A stretch of 64,000 nucleotides of DNA, taken from NCBI RefSeq assembly GCF_048773025.1, contig NC_133566.1, positions 12,495,001 through 12,559,000 on the forward strand, written 5' to 3'. The position numbers and the translations under genes were made by a program. The notes below the pieces were generated by a model. That model was not told the origin of the DNA and searched no databases. It was given only the letters and a program-made list of their open reading frames with translations. The stretch is from Camelus bactrianus (taxonomy: Eukaryota; Chordata; Mammalia; Artiodactyla; Camelidae). Numbering within the stretch: position 1 is the first letter of the stretch; every line of letters starts with the position of its first letter. Shown piece after piece: positions 1-13,500 of this stretch.

Positions 1-120
1 GGTCTGAGTTTTGATCTCTTTACTAGTTGTGCGACATGGGGCAGTTTCTTCTCCTGTAAAGGTTTGTTGTGAAGATCACGTTAAGTGATGGTAAGAGCTC
101 AGCACAGAGTCTGCTGTATA
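1..120 (+). repeat. MIR fragment at window edge
   Basis: AGTTGTGCGACATGGGGCAG and GTTTCTTCTCCTGTAAAGGT fit the MIR core; AGCTCAGCACAGAGTCTGCT follows. Confidence 0.55.
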
Positions 121-299
121 AGAACATATAAAGAATGTTCGCTATTATTCCTGCACGTGGTAGAGTGACAGCCTTAGAGCAGATGCTCCAGGTGAGCTGC
201 AAATGGTGACTTAAACAGGGTGGCCTCTGGCCTTAGCTCCTCTCTCGTCCACTCCTTTAGTTTTTCACCCAAGTCAGACACAGCTCTCCCCACCCCAGC

Positions 300-392
300 C
301 TTCCTCTCTCTCTCTCTCCCCACTGCTCTGTGTGTGTGTGTGCGCGCGCTTGTCTCTGTCTGTCTGTGGGTCTCTGTCTCTGCCTCTCTCAG
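300..392. repeat. CT/TG simple repeat
   Basis: Alternating CT and TG runs with short CG stretches. Low-complexity; it creates an open frame on the minus strand that is not a gene. Confidence 0.85.
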
Positions 393-1604
393 ATCCTAAC
401 CTTTCCCTGCACATCCAGGGAATTGATGGTCCAGCATGAAAATGAACAATAATGAGTAATAACAACTGGAAAGTTTGGCTTTTGGGCCCCAGACACGGCC
501 ACTTCTGAGTTGCCCCTGAGCCTTGGGTTGTGCTGTTTCGGAGGAGGATGGAGCACTCCATCAGGAGGGCACGGAAAAATTGGGTCCACAGATCAGAGCC
601 ATCAAATGTCTGCTTGCCAAGTCCAGGGAGGGAAGCTTCAGTTAATTTTTGTTGAATGAATGACCACACCCAAGGGTGCCCTGTGCCCAGTGACCAGCTA
701 AGGTAGGGTGGAGGCAGCAACGACTCCCTGGGCCACTGGCCTCATCCTACGCCAAGTTGGAGACCTTCCTCTGGTTGTTCAGGCTCTGCCAGAGCTGCCA
801 GGACTCCCTCCCTTGTGCCCCACACCCGCCAGCATCTGTCCCTGAGCTCCACCTATCTCCTTGCTCTGGGCCCCTGGTTTCTACCTGGGAGTGGAATCTG
901 ACTGAGCACAAAAGAATAAAGTTGAGGTTTTCCTTCTCTGCCTGGAATCGGGGCACAGGGGATTCCAGTGGGGGCTGAGCACCGGCCCTGCTGTGGGATG
1001 CCTGCGACACCGGGTGCCTCCTTCGCCTCGCAGGGGCTGGGCTCCTGGTGTGTAAAATGAGGACACGATGACCTTTGATGGGGTCTCTCAGCTGTAACAT
1101 TCTAGGTCTCCAAAAAGTGGTAAAAATTGTATTGTAAAATTAAATTAAACTTCTCACACCTTTTTTCAACAAGATGAAGCTTTTCGTGTCGATGCCTTCC
1201 TTGCCGACCACAGAGCAACTATATGAACGGTTTAGATTTTTTTCATTAATATTCTTAATTATCAGGGCTTTTGAAGCAAGCAATTTGCCTTCTGAAGTCC
1301 TGTAAGAGAGGAAAATGATTTAGCAACAAGCTCTGTCATTGCCAACATTACCCACGAGACAGGAATTTGGATGTGCAAATACCTCTGTACAAAGACAGCG
1401 CTCTGTCGTCTTTCCCTTCCCCCAGAAACCTTCCCTTTCTGGTGGGCTCTCTTCAAGAGTGGGCCATGAGGAACCCCCTGCTTCCTGGGGGGTCTCAGCC
1501 CTCCTGAGATCATCTGGGGACAGCACTGTGACCTGCCTAATATTAAAATGCCTGGCAGGTAGTGATGCTAAATTGAAAATACAAAAAAAAAATTCTCTCT
1601 CTCG

Positions 1605-2275
1605 ATTACAGGCAGACATCATTTTATTCAGTTCATTTCACTGCACTGCGCAGACATTGCCCTTTTTATAGATTGAAGGTTTGTGGCAACTGTGTCAAGC
1701 AGATCTTTCAGCATCATTTTTCCAATAGCATTTGCTCATTTCATGTCTCCGAGTCACATGTTGGTAATTTTTTTTGACATTTTTTTTTTCTTTTAGTTTT
1801 TTTTGGGGGGGGGGTAGGGGAGAGAGGTAATTAGGTTTATTTACTTATTATTTTAATTTCTTTCTTTCTTTTTTTTTTTAAATGGAGGTACTGGGGATTG
1901 AACCCAGGACCTCACACATGCTAAGCATACACTCTACCACATGAGCTACACCCTCCCCCACATTTTGGTAATTCTTAATATTTCAATTTTTTTCATTATC
2001 ATTGCATTTGTTATGGTGGTCTGTGATCAGTTATCTTTGCTGTTATTATTCTAATTGCTTTGACATTTCTTTAGTAACAAAGTATTTTTAGTTAAGAAAT
2101 GTACTTTTTTTTTTTAGACATAATGCTGTTATTGTCCGCTTAACAGACTACAGTATAGTGTAAACATCACTTTTACATGCGCTGGAAAGCCAAAAAATTT
2201 GTGTGACACGCTTTACCGTGGTATTTGCTTTATTGTCGTGGTCTGGACCTGCACATGTAACATCCCTGAGGGGTG
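1605..2275 (-). mobile_element. Tigger-type DNA transposon relic
   Basis: The right end reads as the complement of the Tigger1 terminal region (TTTGCTTTATTGTCGTGGTC). The inner part, TAGTGTAAACATCACTTTTA, also matches. It is non-coding and interrupted by a camelid SINE. Confidence 0.75.
1793..1960 (-). mobile_element. Camelid tRNA-derived SINE, inserted in a Tigger relic
   Basis: The reverse strand carries the tRNA-like head (complement of GGGATTGAACCCAGGACCT, B-box region, near 1894) and a pyrimidine/TTTATT-rich tail at its low-coordinate end. Sequence on both sides belongs to one Tigger-type element, so the SINE is the younger insertion. Confidence 0.85.
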
Positions 2276-2424
2276 CCTGCGTTTCCCCCTAGTTCTGCTG
2301 TCCTGGCTCCTCAGCCTTCCTCCCACTGTGGAGTCTCCATCAATTGTGACAGGACTGCAAGCCTTTCAGCACAGATGCAGTTTCATACCAAGTTTGTCCT
2401 CGCAATCCTAAAGACCCCTCTTAT

Positions 2425-2620
2425 TTTGTTCAGCATTTAAACAGCACAGGGAAATATATACAAGATCTTGTAGCTCACGGTGAAAAAGAAAGCGACAGTG
2501 AATATATGTATGTTCACGTATAACTGAAAAACTGAGCTCTGCACTTGAAATTGACACAACACTGTAAACTGACCATAACTCAATAAAATAAAATAAAAAT
2601 AAAATAAATTTAAAAACAAC
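2425..2620 (+). mobile_element. L1 3' end
   Basis: GGAAATATATACAAGATCTT and CTTGAAATTGACACAACACT, then CAATAAAATAAAATAAAAAT, form the typical L1 3' UTR and A-rich tail. 5'-truncated. Confidence 0.75.
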
Positions 2621-4959
2621 ACTATTCTCAGACACCTCCCCCAGGCACATGAGAAATACCAATTCAGCTGTTCAGCGAGTGTCAAAAAATGACCGAGACC
2701 ACCAGAGGCAGCCGGTTCTCTTTCTCTTCTAAAAGAATTCAAGCTGTCCTGTCCTTGATGCAAGGTAAATGCTCCTGACATCTGCCTCCTGCCGGTGACA
2801 GGATCTGAAGGAGCTGGGTCAGCCAGCACGCCCAGGGGCAGTCTCTCACCTGCCATGCCCCTAGCAGCCGGGACATGGCACCCACTGTGGCATCCAACTA
2901 TCTCAAATGCATTTTGGAACATAATTCTGTGCAGCAGTTACCAACCCAGAAACATCAGCGATCCAACATCCATGAGACATGCAGGAGTAAGGCACAAAAA
3001 GCCACTGGGAAGCCTAAACGGATGCCATAAGACGTTCACGCACCCGTGATTAAGACTTAGCTTAGCTTAAGCTCCATTTCTGATAAGTTTGGTGAGCTGG
3101 TCTTCTGTGACTCCAAAGATTAACAAGAGATAGATGAGAAGATGGGGAAATAGAGGAGAAGAGGGGAAAATGCAGAAAGCTGGGGTGGGCAGGGAGGACA
3201 GACGCTGAGGATAAGATGCAACAGCCAGACAGCCATGCCACCCAGCTGCGCCCGGTCCCAGGCGAGGGCATAGACCTCGCACTGTAAGGCACTTGTAGGC
3301 AAGTGTCAGCAAGAATTGAGAGCTTCCAGCATGATGACCAAGAATATGTATATATAAAAAGCAGGGGAAAACCCTCAAAAGCGCAGCTAAGGTGACAGAC
3401 ACCTTAGGACCCCTACTCACTGGAACCTGAGTGGATCAGCACATTAAAAATGACAGTAATAATCCAGAGTCATTCCAAAATATTTAAATGGCCCATAGGC
3501 TTAGAATGTTCTGTTTTAACAAGCATGAACATCCCTTAGCAGGAGAATATAGGAACTTTTTGCATGAGCGCTGCCTCCCAGGTATCTGGCTAACCACTGC
3601 CCTGTTTGCTTTTTCTATCTGTTCGTACTGTCTTTCTAATTCCCACTAATGGACTCCGGCAGGAAGATGCCTCCACAGTTACTATGATCAACGTCAATCT
3701 GCCGACAACGAATGGCACAGGGCTGACATCTGGTCATTTACAGCAGCGCTTTCTCAAGGCATCACTTAACACCTAACAGTCTCTGGAGATTTTTCCGTAT
3801 TTGACAAAATTCCTCAGGGAAGGAAGCTCCTCCCTGTAAGGAATGTTCTAAAAAGAAGCTCTGGGCTGTCTCTAAAGGGCAGGAGGCAGCCCCACGTCAG
3901 CACATCTCACACCCAGCAAACCAATCCCCGAAATCCCCGCGTGTGTGGGTCTGGAGCAGCGGCGGCAGCAGACGGCCCGCCTGCGGTCGGGGCTGCCCCC
4001 CCAGCAGGAAAAGGCACTGATGATGTACGCAGCAACACCTGGGCTCCCAACGGGTCACGGCGACACAGGGAACACAGCTGGGCACGCCTGCTGCACACAG
4101 GGGGCTCGGAGTCACTTGCTGTGTCCCAGTCTCCCCACCTGGCCTTTTCTCTGGCACATTAGCAAACACAGAGCATTTAACGCAATTTTCACAATTCGGA
4201 AGACTGTGCCCCCAGGGGATCACTCTTTTATAAGACGCTAAGGTGAAGTCCCCGTCTCCATCAGATCCCAACTGACCAAAAGCTGCTTTTGTAAGCTGAT
4301 GCTCAAAAGCCTTACTTCTTTTTCTAGTTTAGATCTCAGCAATACATTTCTGCATAATTCACCAACCCAGAGTCCAGGAATCATAGTTATAAAATATGTA
4401 AACCACGATTATAAGTTAAATTCATCTCAAGCATCCTGTCGGCCTCTCAGGAGTCTGTTGTATTTATCTCACGTGTACACGATACAGTGTGATTTTTGTC
4501 TAGCATCATGCACACGATGCACAGCCATACCGGATTCTCTGCCCTTCTTCTTCATGTATATTAGGGTCGTTTTCATTTTCTTTCCAGTTGTTCCAATAAA
4601 TCTTATCCTTTTCATTCATCAAAGCAGAGCAGTTGAGCTGTATGTCTTTTCCTAGGTAAAAGTTGACAACCAATGTTGTGATTTTAGAAACTCAGGTTTC
4701 CCGAAGGTTAGGATTAATATAGTCAATATATATTATCCTAATATATAATGTTAATATAGTGCTGCATCTCAAAAAGATGACTTATTTTTAAATTAAAAAA
4801 AAAACTTATAAAGCAGAGAAATTAGGTTGTAATTACAAGTTATCACCAAAACATGAATTGGCTTCTTTTGAAACGTTTATGTCTAAATCAATTATTAAAA
4901 CTTAGGGTGGCCAGTCGATTTTCTTTACAACATCTAACTTAATAGGCAGAGTCAGGCTA

Positions 4960-6640
4960 ACACACCCACTGCAATTTCTAGGGGAAAAAAATGGATAAAA
5001 ACTATGGAAACCAGCAAAAAACAGAAGGGCATCTTTAAAGCACAGGAAAAAAACTGCCAACCTAGAATTACTGAAATTATTGAAAAAAATCTTCAAAATT
5101 GGAGGTAAATAAAGATACTTTCATGTAAGCAATCTCTGAAAGAATTTATTGCCAGCATAGCCATAGTAGAAGAAATACCAAAGGGAATTTTTGACTCTCA
5201 GGAAAAATTATCCCAGATTAAAGCAAGGACATACATTTACAAATGAACAGTGCAAGAAAGGACAAACATTTGGGTATATATATATATAATAATTTTGGTT
5301 GTTTAAAGCAATGACAATGCCAATTTCTTGTGAGTTTTATGACACATGTGGAGGACAGAAATACATAAAACAATAGCATTAAGTGAGCAAAGAGGATGGA
5401 TGAAATGACCTGTTGTAAGGTTCTCACGTGTTTGTGAAATGGTCAGCGTACTAAGAAGTGCATTTGTCCTGCTGTAGGAAGATGAGGAGAGACGTTATCA
5501 TCTTTAGGAGAGCTGGTACGAGGAATACAACATGGCATAACCAAAAGGTACGCAAAGCAGATTAAATAAAGAGAAATACTTCATTAATCTAAAAGGAAAG
5601 GAGAATAAAAGGAACAAATATCCCATAAGACAACTGGAAACAGCAAGATGAGAGGCTGCACACCAACCGTATTAGCAAGCCATTCAATGTAAATGGACCA
5701 GACACCACACAGACTGGATTTCACAAACGATCCAAACACAGGCAGCTTGTGTGAGACACATGTTATGTATAAAGACAAATAAATGTTAAAAGTAAAAGGG
5801 TGTGAGAAAGGATAAAGCATGCCAATCCCAAACCGCAGACAACTGACGTGTCTCTTGGATGTGAGAGAGAGCAGGCATTACAGAAAGATGTATGATGACA
5901 GATAAAGAGAGAAATTTCACAATGTTAACGTGTCAGTTCAAGAGGCATCAATTCATATGTGCCCATAAGATACCCTCAATATATGCAAAGCAAAAATAGA
6001 CAGAGCTAAAGGATATACAGACAAATTGACCATCATCGCTGGAGATACCAACATCTCTCTTGGCAACAGGGAAATCACACAGAAGACGAGAAAGGATATT
6101 GATGATCTGAACAATACCATTAACCAACTTCACCTAACTGACATTTATAGAATGATAAACCCAAAATCTGCAGAATACACATTTGTTTCAAAGGTACTTG
6201 GAACATTCATCCAGATACACCACAGTCTGATCCTTAAGCAAGTTATTACACATTTTAAAAATAGCTGTTCAGTGTATTATTTTGGACCATAATGAAACTA
6301 AACTGGACATCGATATCAGAAAAATAGCTAGAAAATCCTTCAAATATTTGGAAATTAAGACGCATAAGTAATCCATAGATGAAAGAATAAATCACAAGGG
6401 AGGTTTGTTTAATATTTTGAACTGAAGTACTATGAGGATATGGCGTACCAGTTTTGTTGGGAACAGCGAAAGTAGTGATCAGAGGGAAATTTAGATCTTA
6501 AAATGCCCATACTACAAGAGAGGATAATTGAAACTGATTCTCTAACTCTCCATGTCAACAGAAGAAAAATGAGGCGGAAATTAAGCCCAAAATGAGAAGA
6601 AAAAAAATAATAAATATAAGTTCAGACATCAATAAACATA
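4960..6640 (+). mobile_element. Old L1 segment including ORF2 endonuclease relic
   Basis: Around 6026-6250 the plus frame reads AGDTNISLGNREITQKTR and LTDIYRMINPKSAEYTFVSK, matching the endonuclease part of L1 ORF2 (GDFNTPLS..., IDIYR..., TEYTFFS). The flanking A-rich sequence is L1-like. Heavily decayed; the edges are approximate. Confidence 0.65.
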
Positions 6641-6789
6641 CGAAACAGACAAACCACAAATACAAATGGCAAAGTGTCCGAGTTACACTGGGCATATGTG
6701 GCCATGCACATGACCGTGACCAGCTGTGGTCAAGGGCTGTGAGCTTTGGAAACGATCAACAAGTTCAAACAATAATCAACAGCAAACAG

Positions 6790-6975
6790 TTCAAGAGACC
6801 TGAATCGCAGCTCTGCCACTTTCCAATGGTTTGACTTCAGAGAATTAACTTAACCTTTCTGAGCTTCAGTCACTTCATCCACAAAATGGGAACAGTACCC
6901 CTCAGAGCTGCTTGGAGGATTTAATAAAATAGCATTCTTCTGTCGCCTAATACAATACTTGGGTTAGCATCTGTG
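6790..6975 (+). repeat. MIR
   Basis: CTCTGCCACTTTCCAATGGT, AACTTAACCTTTCTGAGCTT and TCATCCACAAAATGGGAACA show the MIR core and 3' half. Confidence 0.8.
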
Positions 6976-7447
6976 AATTTATTCTTTTCCTTCCTTCCTT
7001 TCTCTTTTGAAAGAAATTATGCAGCTGGGACATACTGATTCAGCAAGACTTGTCTAGACAAACCTTAAATGTACAGTCAATTAATTCAAAGTGAATTCAT
7101 TAATCAAATATTCAAACCACACATTAAGTCTGAATCATTTCTCCAGAGTATTTCTAATGAGTTTTTGTAATTAAAAATGCCCACAGATGCTATTAAAGTC
7201 ACATACAAAGTGACTAAAACCACAAGTCTACAAATCACGGGCACTTCCATAATCTTTTGAACAGACTGTTAATTTTCATTATTGCTAAAAATAGCAACAA
7301 ACAATGACAGGGTTTTCCTGCTCTTGAAATGTTCTTCAGTAAACATGGAATATGTTACATAATGTTGATCATTAAGAAACCAGATTTAACCTTGGAAAAC
7401 TCAGTTACACCTTCATATATGCAAAATATACGTATGTCAAAATATAC

Positions 7448-7510
7448 CTAATTCCACTTTAACATGGGTAAGCTTTGGTCCATGAAGAACTGGAATTATA
7501 TTATTGCGAT
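7448..7510 (-). CDS. IL18R1: IL18R1 exon 6: linker into Ig3
   Basis: A 63-nt exon encoding DRNNIIPVLHGPKLTHVKVE and LG; human has RSNIVPVLLGPKLNHVAVELG. The acceptor TTTTAG is preceded by a TTTC microsatellite that serves as the pyrimidine tract. The donor is GTATAT, weaker than the others. Length is divisible by three, so skipping would stay in frame. Confidence 0.94.
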
Positions 7511-10500
7511 CTAAAAGTGAAAAAAAGAAAGAAAGAAAGAAAAATGCATTAGTGTTGCATCGAGCTTTGCGAAGACAAAAACATTTGTTGTAAATACACT
7601 TATAATACCATGTGACCAAAATTCTAACAATCATCCTGTTACACTTATTACTTTATCATATTTTCATTAAATAATGGTTGCAGCTAATACTGTTCGTTGT
7701 TTCATTGTCCATCGACTCAAAGCTCACCTAGTTGGAGAAAGCACACTGAACTCGGTCTTCCCTCAATGCCAGTCTGTGGCTTCTGCTCACCGCAGCTAAA
7801 AGCCAGAAGATGACGTTCATCCAGGGGCGCAACCAAACTTGCAGGACTCAGGAGACGCAAAGTCACTGGGAATCAATCACCTTTCTGCTTTCCTTTCTTC
7901 CTTCCACCTGCCCTCAACTCCTCATGATGGATTTATTGGGTACAAGGTCAAGACCTGGGTTGAGTAGGCAAGGCACTCACTCCCAGGTGCCTCTGGAGAC
8001 CGTCCCCTGGCAGGACAGTGAGAGGAGACGCCCCTTCACTTCTGTGCCCTGAAAACCTCACTTGCCGCACCCTAGCCCCAGCCCCGCTTGATGTCCACAC
8101 CTGTGAGCTCAGTTCTGCTTCTGTTCCTAAGTGACTTCTAACCTCGACCAGGGGCACATAAATATTCTCCATCTCAGCCCCATCTGGCAAAGCTTAGGAG
8201 GTAAGCAGCCCCCGGCAGCCTCCCACAGAGGGCTGTCCCACCACCTAGGAGGCTAATACGTGCAGAACCCTGAGAGCCCTGCAGTCCCATGTTTACTCGC
8301 CACACAGTCACGTTCTTGCTCTTCCTATCAGCATCGGAAACTTTCTTCATCACCTGGATTCTCCCTTCTAGTACATCCATGCTTCTGGGGCATTTGCCAG
8401 TAAGGTCCAGAGCAGCCCTCATGGGGCTCCCAGCAAGCACAGTGCCTGGTCATGAGGGGAAAAGGGGACTCGGGGCTCTCCCTCAGCACCCACGCCCTCC
8501 CAGGCTCCCCCAGGGTGAGACTCTCCTCTGAGCAAGCCTGGAATTCACACAGGCAGGAGGAGCTGGGCTGCCTCCAAAGAAAGAACCAACCCTGAGGTCT
8601 GAGAGCACTGAGGAGCAGGGGTTGGTCCCAGGATGAGGGGACAGGAGGTGGTTTGGGGTAATGGAGAAAATTTCTACTAACTGTATTTCTCTTCATCAAT
8701 CGTTTTTCTCAAGAAGTTGGTGGGAGTCTTGGGAAGAGGTGGTAAAAAGAACATCACTAGGAAAGGACATCTTAAAGAGAGGATGCCGGGTACCAGAACT
8801 GGAAGTGTATGCTGAGAACCAGAGCAGCACTGGGTTTGCAAAACTCGTGTAAAGTGAAGGGCACGGTTCTATTTAAGGTAACAGAAGAAAGAAAACACCC
8901 CAGCGTGCACCCCTGGAATGCCAGGTCTACCTATGAAGCTGCTGTCACGGAATCAAAATGGCACAGAGACTGTCAGCTGTAGGAGGAGACATCAGCAGAT
9001 CAGCCAGAGCGTGAGATGAGGACAATGGTGGAGGCCAGCTGGGATGGAGTGGACTGTGGTCCAAGGCGCAGTGCTCACCCCGCAACAGCTGAGAGGGTTG
9101 CACCCATGACCACAGCTGAACACAGACAAGGTGGCCGCTCAGAGTCCCGCTGTCCTCAGCAGGGGTCATGACACCTCCTGATTACCAACGTCAACTCTAA
9201 GCTCTACATTATAAGAGAATGGTGGCAAACTTCACCAAACCCGAAGGTGAAGAGTCTAGATTCCTTGTTGAATGAAGCAGGACTGAAGAAACTGTCACTG
9301 TCTCAGCGCGGGCACACCTTGAAGGTATCGTGGGTTCCATCCAGGCCACCACAATAAAAGCGAGCATCGCAATAAAGTGAGTCACACAGATTTTTTGGTT
9401 TCCCAGGACATATAAAAGTTATGTTTACACTGTATGGTAGTCTATTAAGTGTGCATGATGTCTAAAAAACAATGTACATATCTCAATTTTAAAATAATAA
9501 TGTTGGAAAAGTGGTGCTGATAGAGCAAATTGCTCAACACTGAGTCACCACAAGACTTCCATTTTTTAAAAAAACAGGCAATATCTGCAAAGCACAATAA
9601 AATGAGGTAAGCCTGTACTTCACTCAGCAGACATGTAATGAGCACCTACTAAGGGCCAAGTGCCAAGTGCCAGCCGTAAGTTTGGGAGATGTCAAGGTGA
9701 GGAAGTTGAATCCCTTCTTTCCAGGAGCTCCGCAGTCTAGGGACAGAAATGGGCATGCCATCCGATTCCGACAGCAGCCAGAAGTAAGAACAAGAGCAGA
9801 GGAGGAGGGACGTTTGGTGAGTCCTGAAAGTTACAGGTGGCGTTCCCCAAGAAGACAAGGAAAATAAGATGGGTGGTTAAGACAGAAGACTAGCACGTAG
9901 GGCAGTAGGGGGCCTGGGGGGGCGGCAACGGGGGATGGTAATAACAGAGCTACAAGTTGGAAAAGGCAAGGAAATCTGTTCTCCTCCAGAAACTCCAGAA
10001 GGAATGCAATCCTACTGAAACCTCAACTTTAGCCCAGTGAATTCACTTCAGACTTCTGACCTCCAGAACCGTAAGGCAGTTGGAAAGAAGAGGGAAAATG
10101 ATGCTAAAATAAAGGATCTCTGGGAACCATGAGCCCACAATGCTGTTGAACGAGTCACTGCAGGAGGGTACACTTTCCCGGAGGATGGGAAAGAACGTGA
10201 AGGGTGGACAAGCCACCTGTCCTCAGATACTCAGAGGAGCGGTCATTTCAGAAGGGACCAGACTTGATCTGTGGAGTTACTGGAGGCAAACGCAAACCAG
10301 GGAGTGGGACCTACAAGAAGGCATAGCTGGACTCAATGGGAGCAGAAGACTTCTCCACAATCAGGCACGAAAGCCTGGTCCCAGCTATCGTGTGAGTTAG
10401 TAATTTCCACGGTAGTTCCCGAGGAAAGACTGAATGATCCAGTATTGGCTGAGCCATATGAAGGAGATCTTCACGGTATGGGGTTTAATTAAATTATTTC

Positions 10501-13500
10501 TAAGATCTCTGTTACCCTAAAATGCAGGCTTCAGTTTTTCCATTAGATATGGTCTGGGTTCATGATCAACCAGACTAAGTCATCATCCCAAAACATACGG
10601 CCCCTTTCCACCGCCACACCTGCGCGCCTTACCTGCCCATCCATCACACTCAGCCTCCAAGAACCAGCTCAGGGCATCCTGCGTCTGTTCTAGCTCTGCA
10701 CCCTTAGCACCTCACAGACGACTCCAGTTTCATACACTATGGTGCTGCCACCTGGCTTATCCCCTCTCCTGACTGTATTCAAATTTCTGAGAACACTATA
10801 CTACTCATTACATCTCCTATTTCCCTGTTTCCCTTACCTCCCAACACTCAGTACAGTTTATTAAATACAGACACCCATCAATAAATATTTGTTGACTGTG
10901 AGCATATGCTTAATAACAAAAGATTCCATAATTTGTTCAAATACCAAATAAGAGAGCTGACGCATGGGAGGATCACCTAGATAAACTTTTGTTTCTAGAT
11001 CCCCCTCAACATTATTCAGCGTGGTGGATGATGCCAAAGATTCTGACCCTTATATTTGAACTAGTAATGTGGTTATAACTCCCACTAAGTTGCCTCTGGC
11101 TTCTCATACTGCTTTAGAAGAAAGAAGAGATCCCATTTTATTAAGATGCGTTTGTTTCGTCCCAATTCTAAAATTTCTCTTACCTCCAACTATTGTTATA
11201 TTGAAGGTTTTGGTGACGTTAAATAGTTTCCCATTGTGACGGAGGAAAAACACGCAGGTATAGTATCCTTGGTCTTCAAACTCTGCATTCTTTGAAAATG
11301 GGTTTTTACTGTTCTCTATCTTTTGACAGTCCTGTGTTTTAAAAAAACAAGGTAAAATAGTTTAAATAAAAGCAATATCGTATTACAAGAATTCAAATTT
11401 TTAAAGTGAAAGATCTTTAAAGAAAGTGGGAAACACTGAACACTAGCAGTTTCTGAGTGACTGTCCCAGTGACTTGGCACCACCTCTCCTGGAACAATGA
11501 AACACAGTCCTGTTACTGGAATTAGCGTCACCATTATTAACACATGCTGGGAAGTGGAGCGTGGGGAGCGCTGTTGCTGCCTTCGTCATTTTCTTTTAAT
11601 CTCTCTCTTATTCACACAAAGAGAGGGAGGAGGAGGAGGAGGAGGGAGAGAAAAAAATCACTACAACAAAAAAAATTCCTGCATGGGTCAAAACTTCCCA
11701 CACAGCTCTATTTCTTACCACTTTGAGCCTAATTCCATGTATTCGGGACCACCCATCCCGGGAGTGGGTGGTGGGGGTGGGACCAGAATTACTCAGAGAG
11801 CTGGCAGACCACCCACTCCCTTGATGTCCTCCACCAGACGACAGTGGACTGACAAGAAATGCATCGAGAATACTCCAATGTGTAGGCACACACAAACATG
11901 TCTCCCTAAGACAAACTTCCACATTTACAGGAATCAATCATAACGAAAAAGCCACCTTCTTCAATCCAGCCATCAGGGACCCACAGATAGGTTCTGAAGC
12001 AAAGTTTGTTCACCTCGACTAAACTGCCAGCCTCGACCATGTGACCCTGTTCCTGTAAATATCAACCAAGGAGCGCCTACTGCCCACAAAATTGTACACA
12101 CCAAAATGTTCTGGACCCAGACTTAGTTTTTCCAAGGCATGTTAAAAATGTCAAGACCAAGGCATCTAAAAATATCTTTATTTTTAATTCCAATCAATTG
12201 TTTACTGATATAGCTTCCTTGCTCCTCTTAATTTTCCAGCTAAAAACATGCTTGATGCGTCTCATTTTCTAAATTTAAATATCTGCATATAGGAATTTCT
12301 TAAAACTTGGTACCCTGATCCTCACAAATTTATAGGTACTGTGAAACATTCGCACATTGACAGGAAATAGAGTCAGCTCAGGACTGACACAGATGTTTGG
12401 AGAACATTTTGGGTAAGAGCTCTCCTTGACCAATCACAAGTAAACAGTGTTCGAGCAAAAGGTACAAACAAAGGTTTCTAAGAAATCACCATCAGTAGCT
12501 TGAACTTTCTCAAGGTCTTCTGTTCAGACCACCCTCTCTCACAGCTCTGTAGAGTTTCCATAACAGAGTTACATTTTCTATAGAAATAACATAATTTGTG
12601 TCTTGTATGTGTGTGTAAGCGTATGTATATTATGTATTGCACACGTGAGTGCAAATACAACTTGTGTATACATAATTTCCATAGTGTTATCTAAACACAC
12701 TCTGACAACTCAACACATAGAAACCAACTGAAGAAAACAGACAATTCACAAAAGAAGTAATACTAGGATGCAATAAATACATAAAAATGTTTAACTTATT
12801 ATTGAGAAGAGAAATGGGGAAACAGAGTTACAGAAATTTTGAATGTCAGATTTTTAAATTTTTTTGAAGTATTCATCCTTGTATGGTACTGGTATGAAAA
12901 AAAAAAAAGGATTTTCAACTGGTATCGCTCCCTGGAGAACAGTTTGTCAGTGTAAATCCAAAGCTATAAACATGCTCATTGCCTTTTACCTAACAATCCT
13001 ACTTTTATGGATTTGGTTAAAAGATAAAATCATAATGCACCCTAAGGCTTAGGAGAATGATATTTATTTTACTCTTATAAATAATATTGAAAAGCAGGAA
13101 ACTAACAAATGTCCAATAACAGGGAATCAGTTAGATACAAGTATATACACAACAGAATCAATTAGATACAAGTGTATAACAATGGAATCAATTCGATACA
13201 AGTGTATAAACAACGGAATCTCATGTTTAGGAGAATATTTAAAGAAGTGGGGATATAGTCACAGTATAATTTTTAGTGGATAAAGGAAAACCACCACTTT
13301 TTAAAGGTAGATGTTGACACAGAAGAACCCCCAGCCTCCAGCTTAGTGGTCTCTGCTGTCTTCATTATTCATTTTTTCATCTTCCAATTTCATAAACTCA
13401 TATATATTCAGGAAACAAACACACTATAGAAATTAAAATGTTAAGTATATGTGGCAGGAGGAAATGAACTAGCATTCCTAAAAATTAATTTCCTGAAAGG

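Larger units (their letters stand above)
1..7447 (-). other. IL18R1 intron 6, running off the window
   Basis: No coding exon was recognised here. It contains MIR fragments (1-120, 6790-6975), a Tigger relic with a camelid SINE inside it, an L1 3' end and an older L1 stretch. The parts not listed separately (about 400-1600, 2650-4900 and 6975-7447) show nothing that I recognise. Confidence 0.7.
7511..11183 (-). other. IL18R1 intron 5
   Basis: Intronic DNA with a Tigger relic (9305-9617), an adjoining L2 fragment, a MaLR-like LTR fragment and an L2 3' end (10640-10900). Nothing recognised in 7560-9300 apart from unique-looking sequence. Confidence 0.7.

Noticed and set aside
1-7447. Search for the remaining IL18R1 exons (Ig3, membrane, TIR)
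   Set aside because: No minus-strand stretch resembling these conserved exons was seen. The most likely explanation is that they lie beyond the window, not that they are lost.
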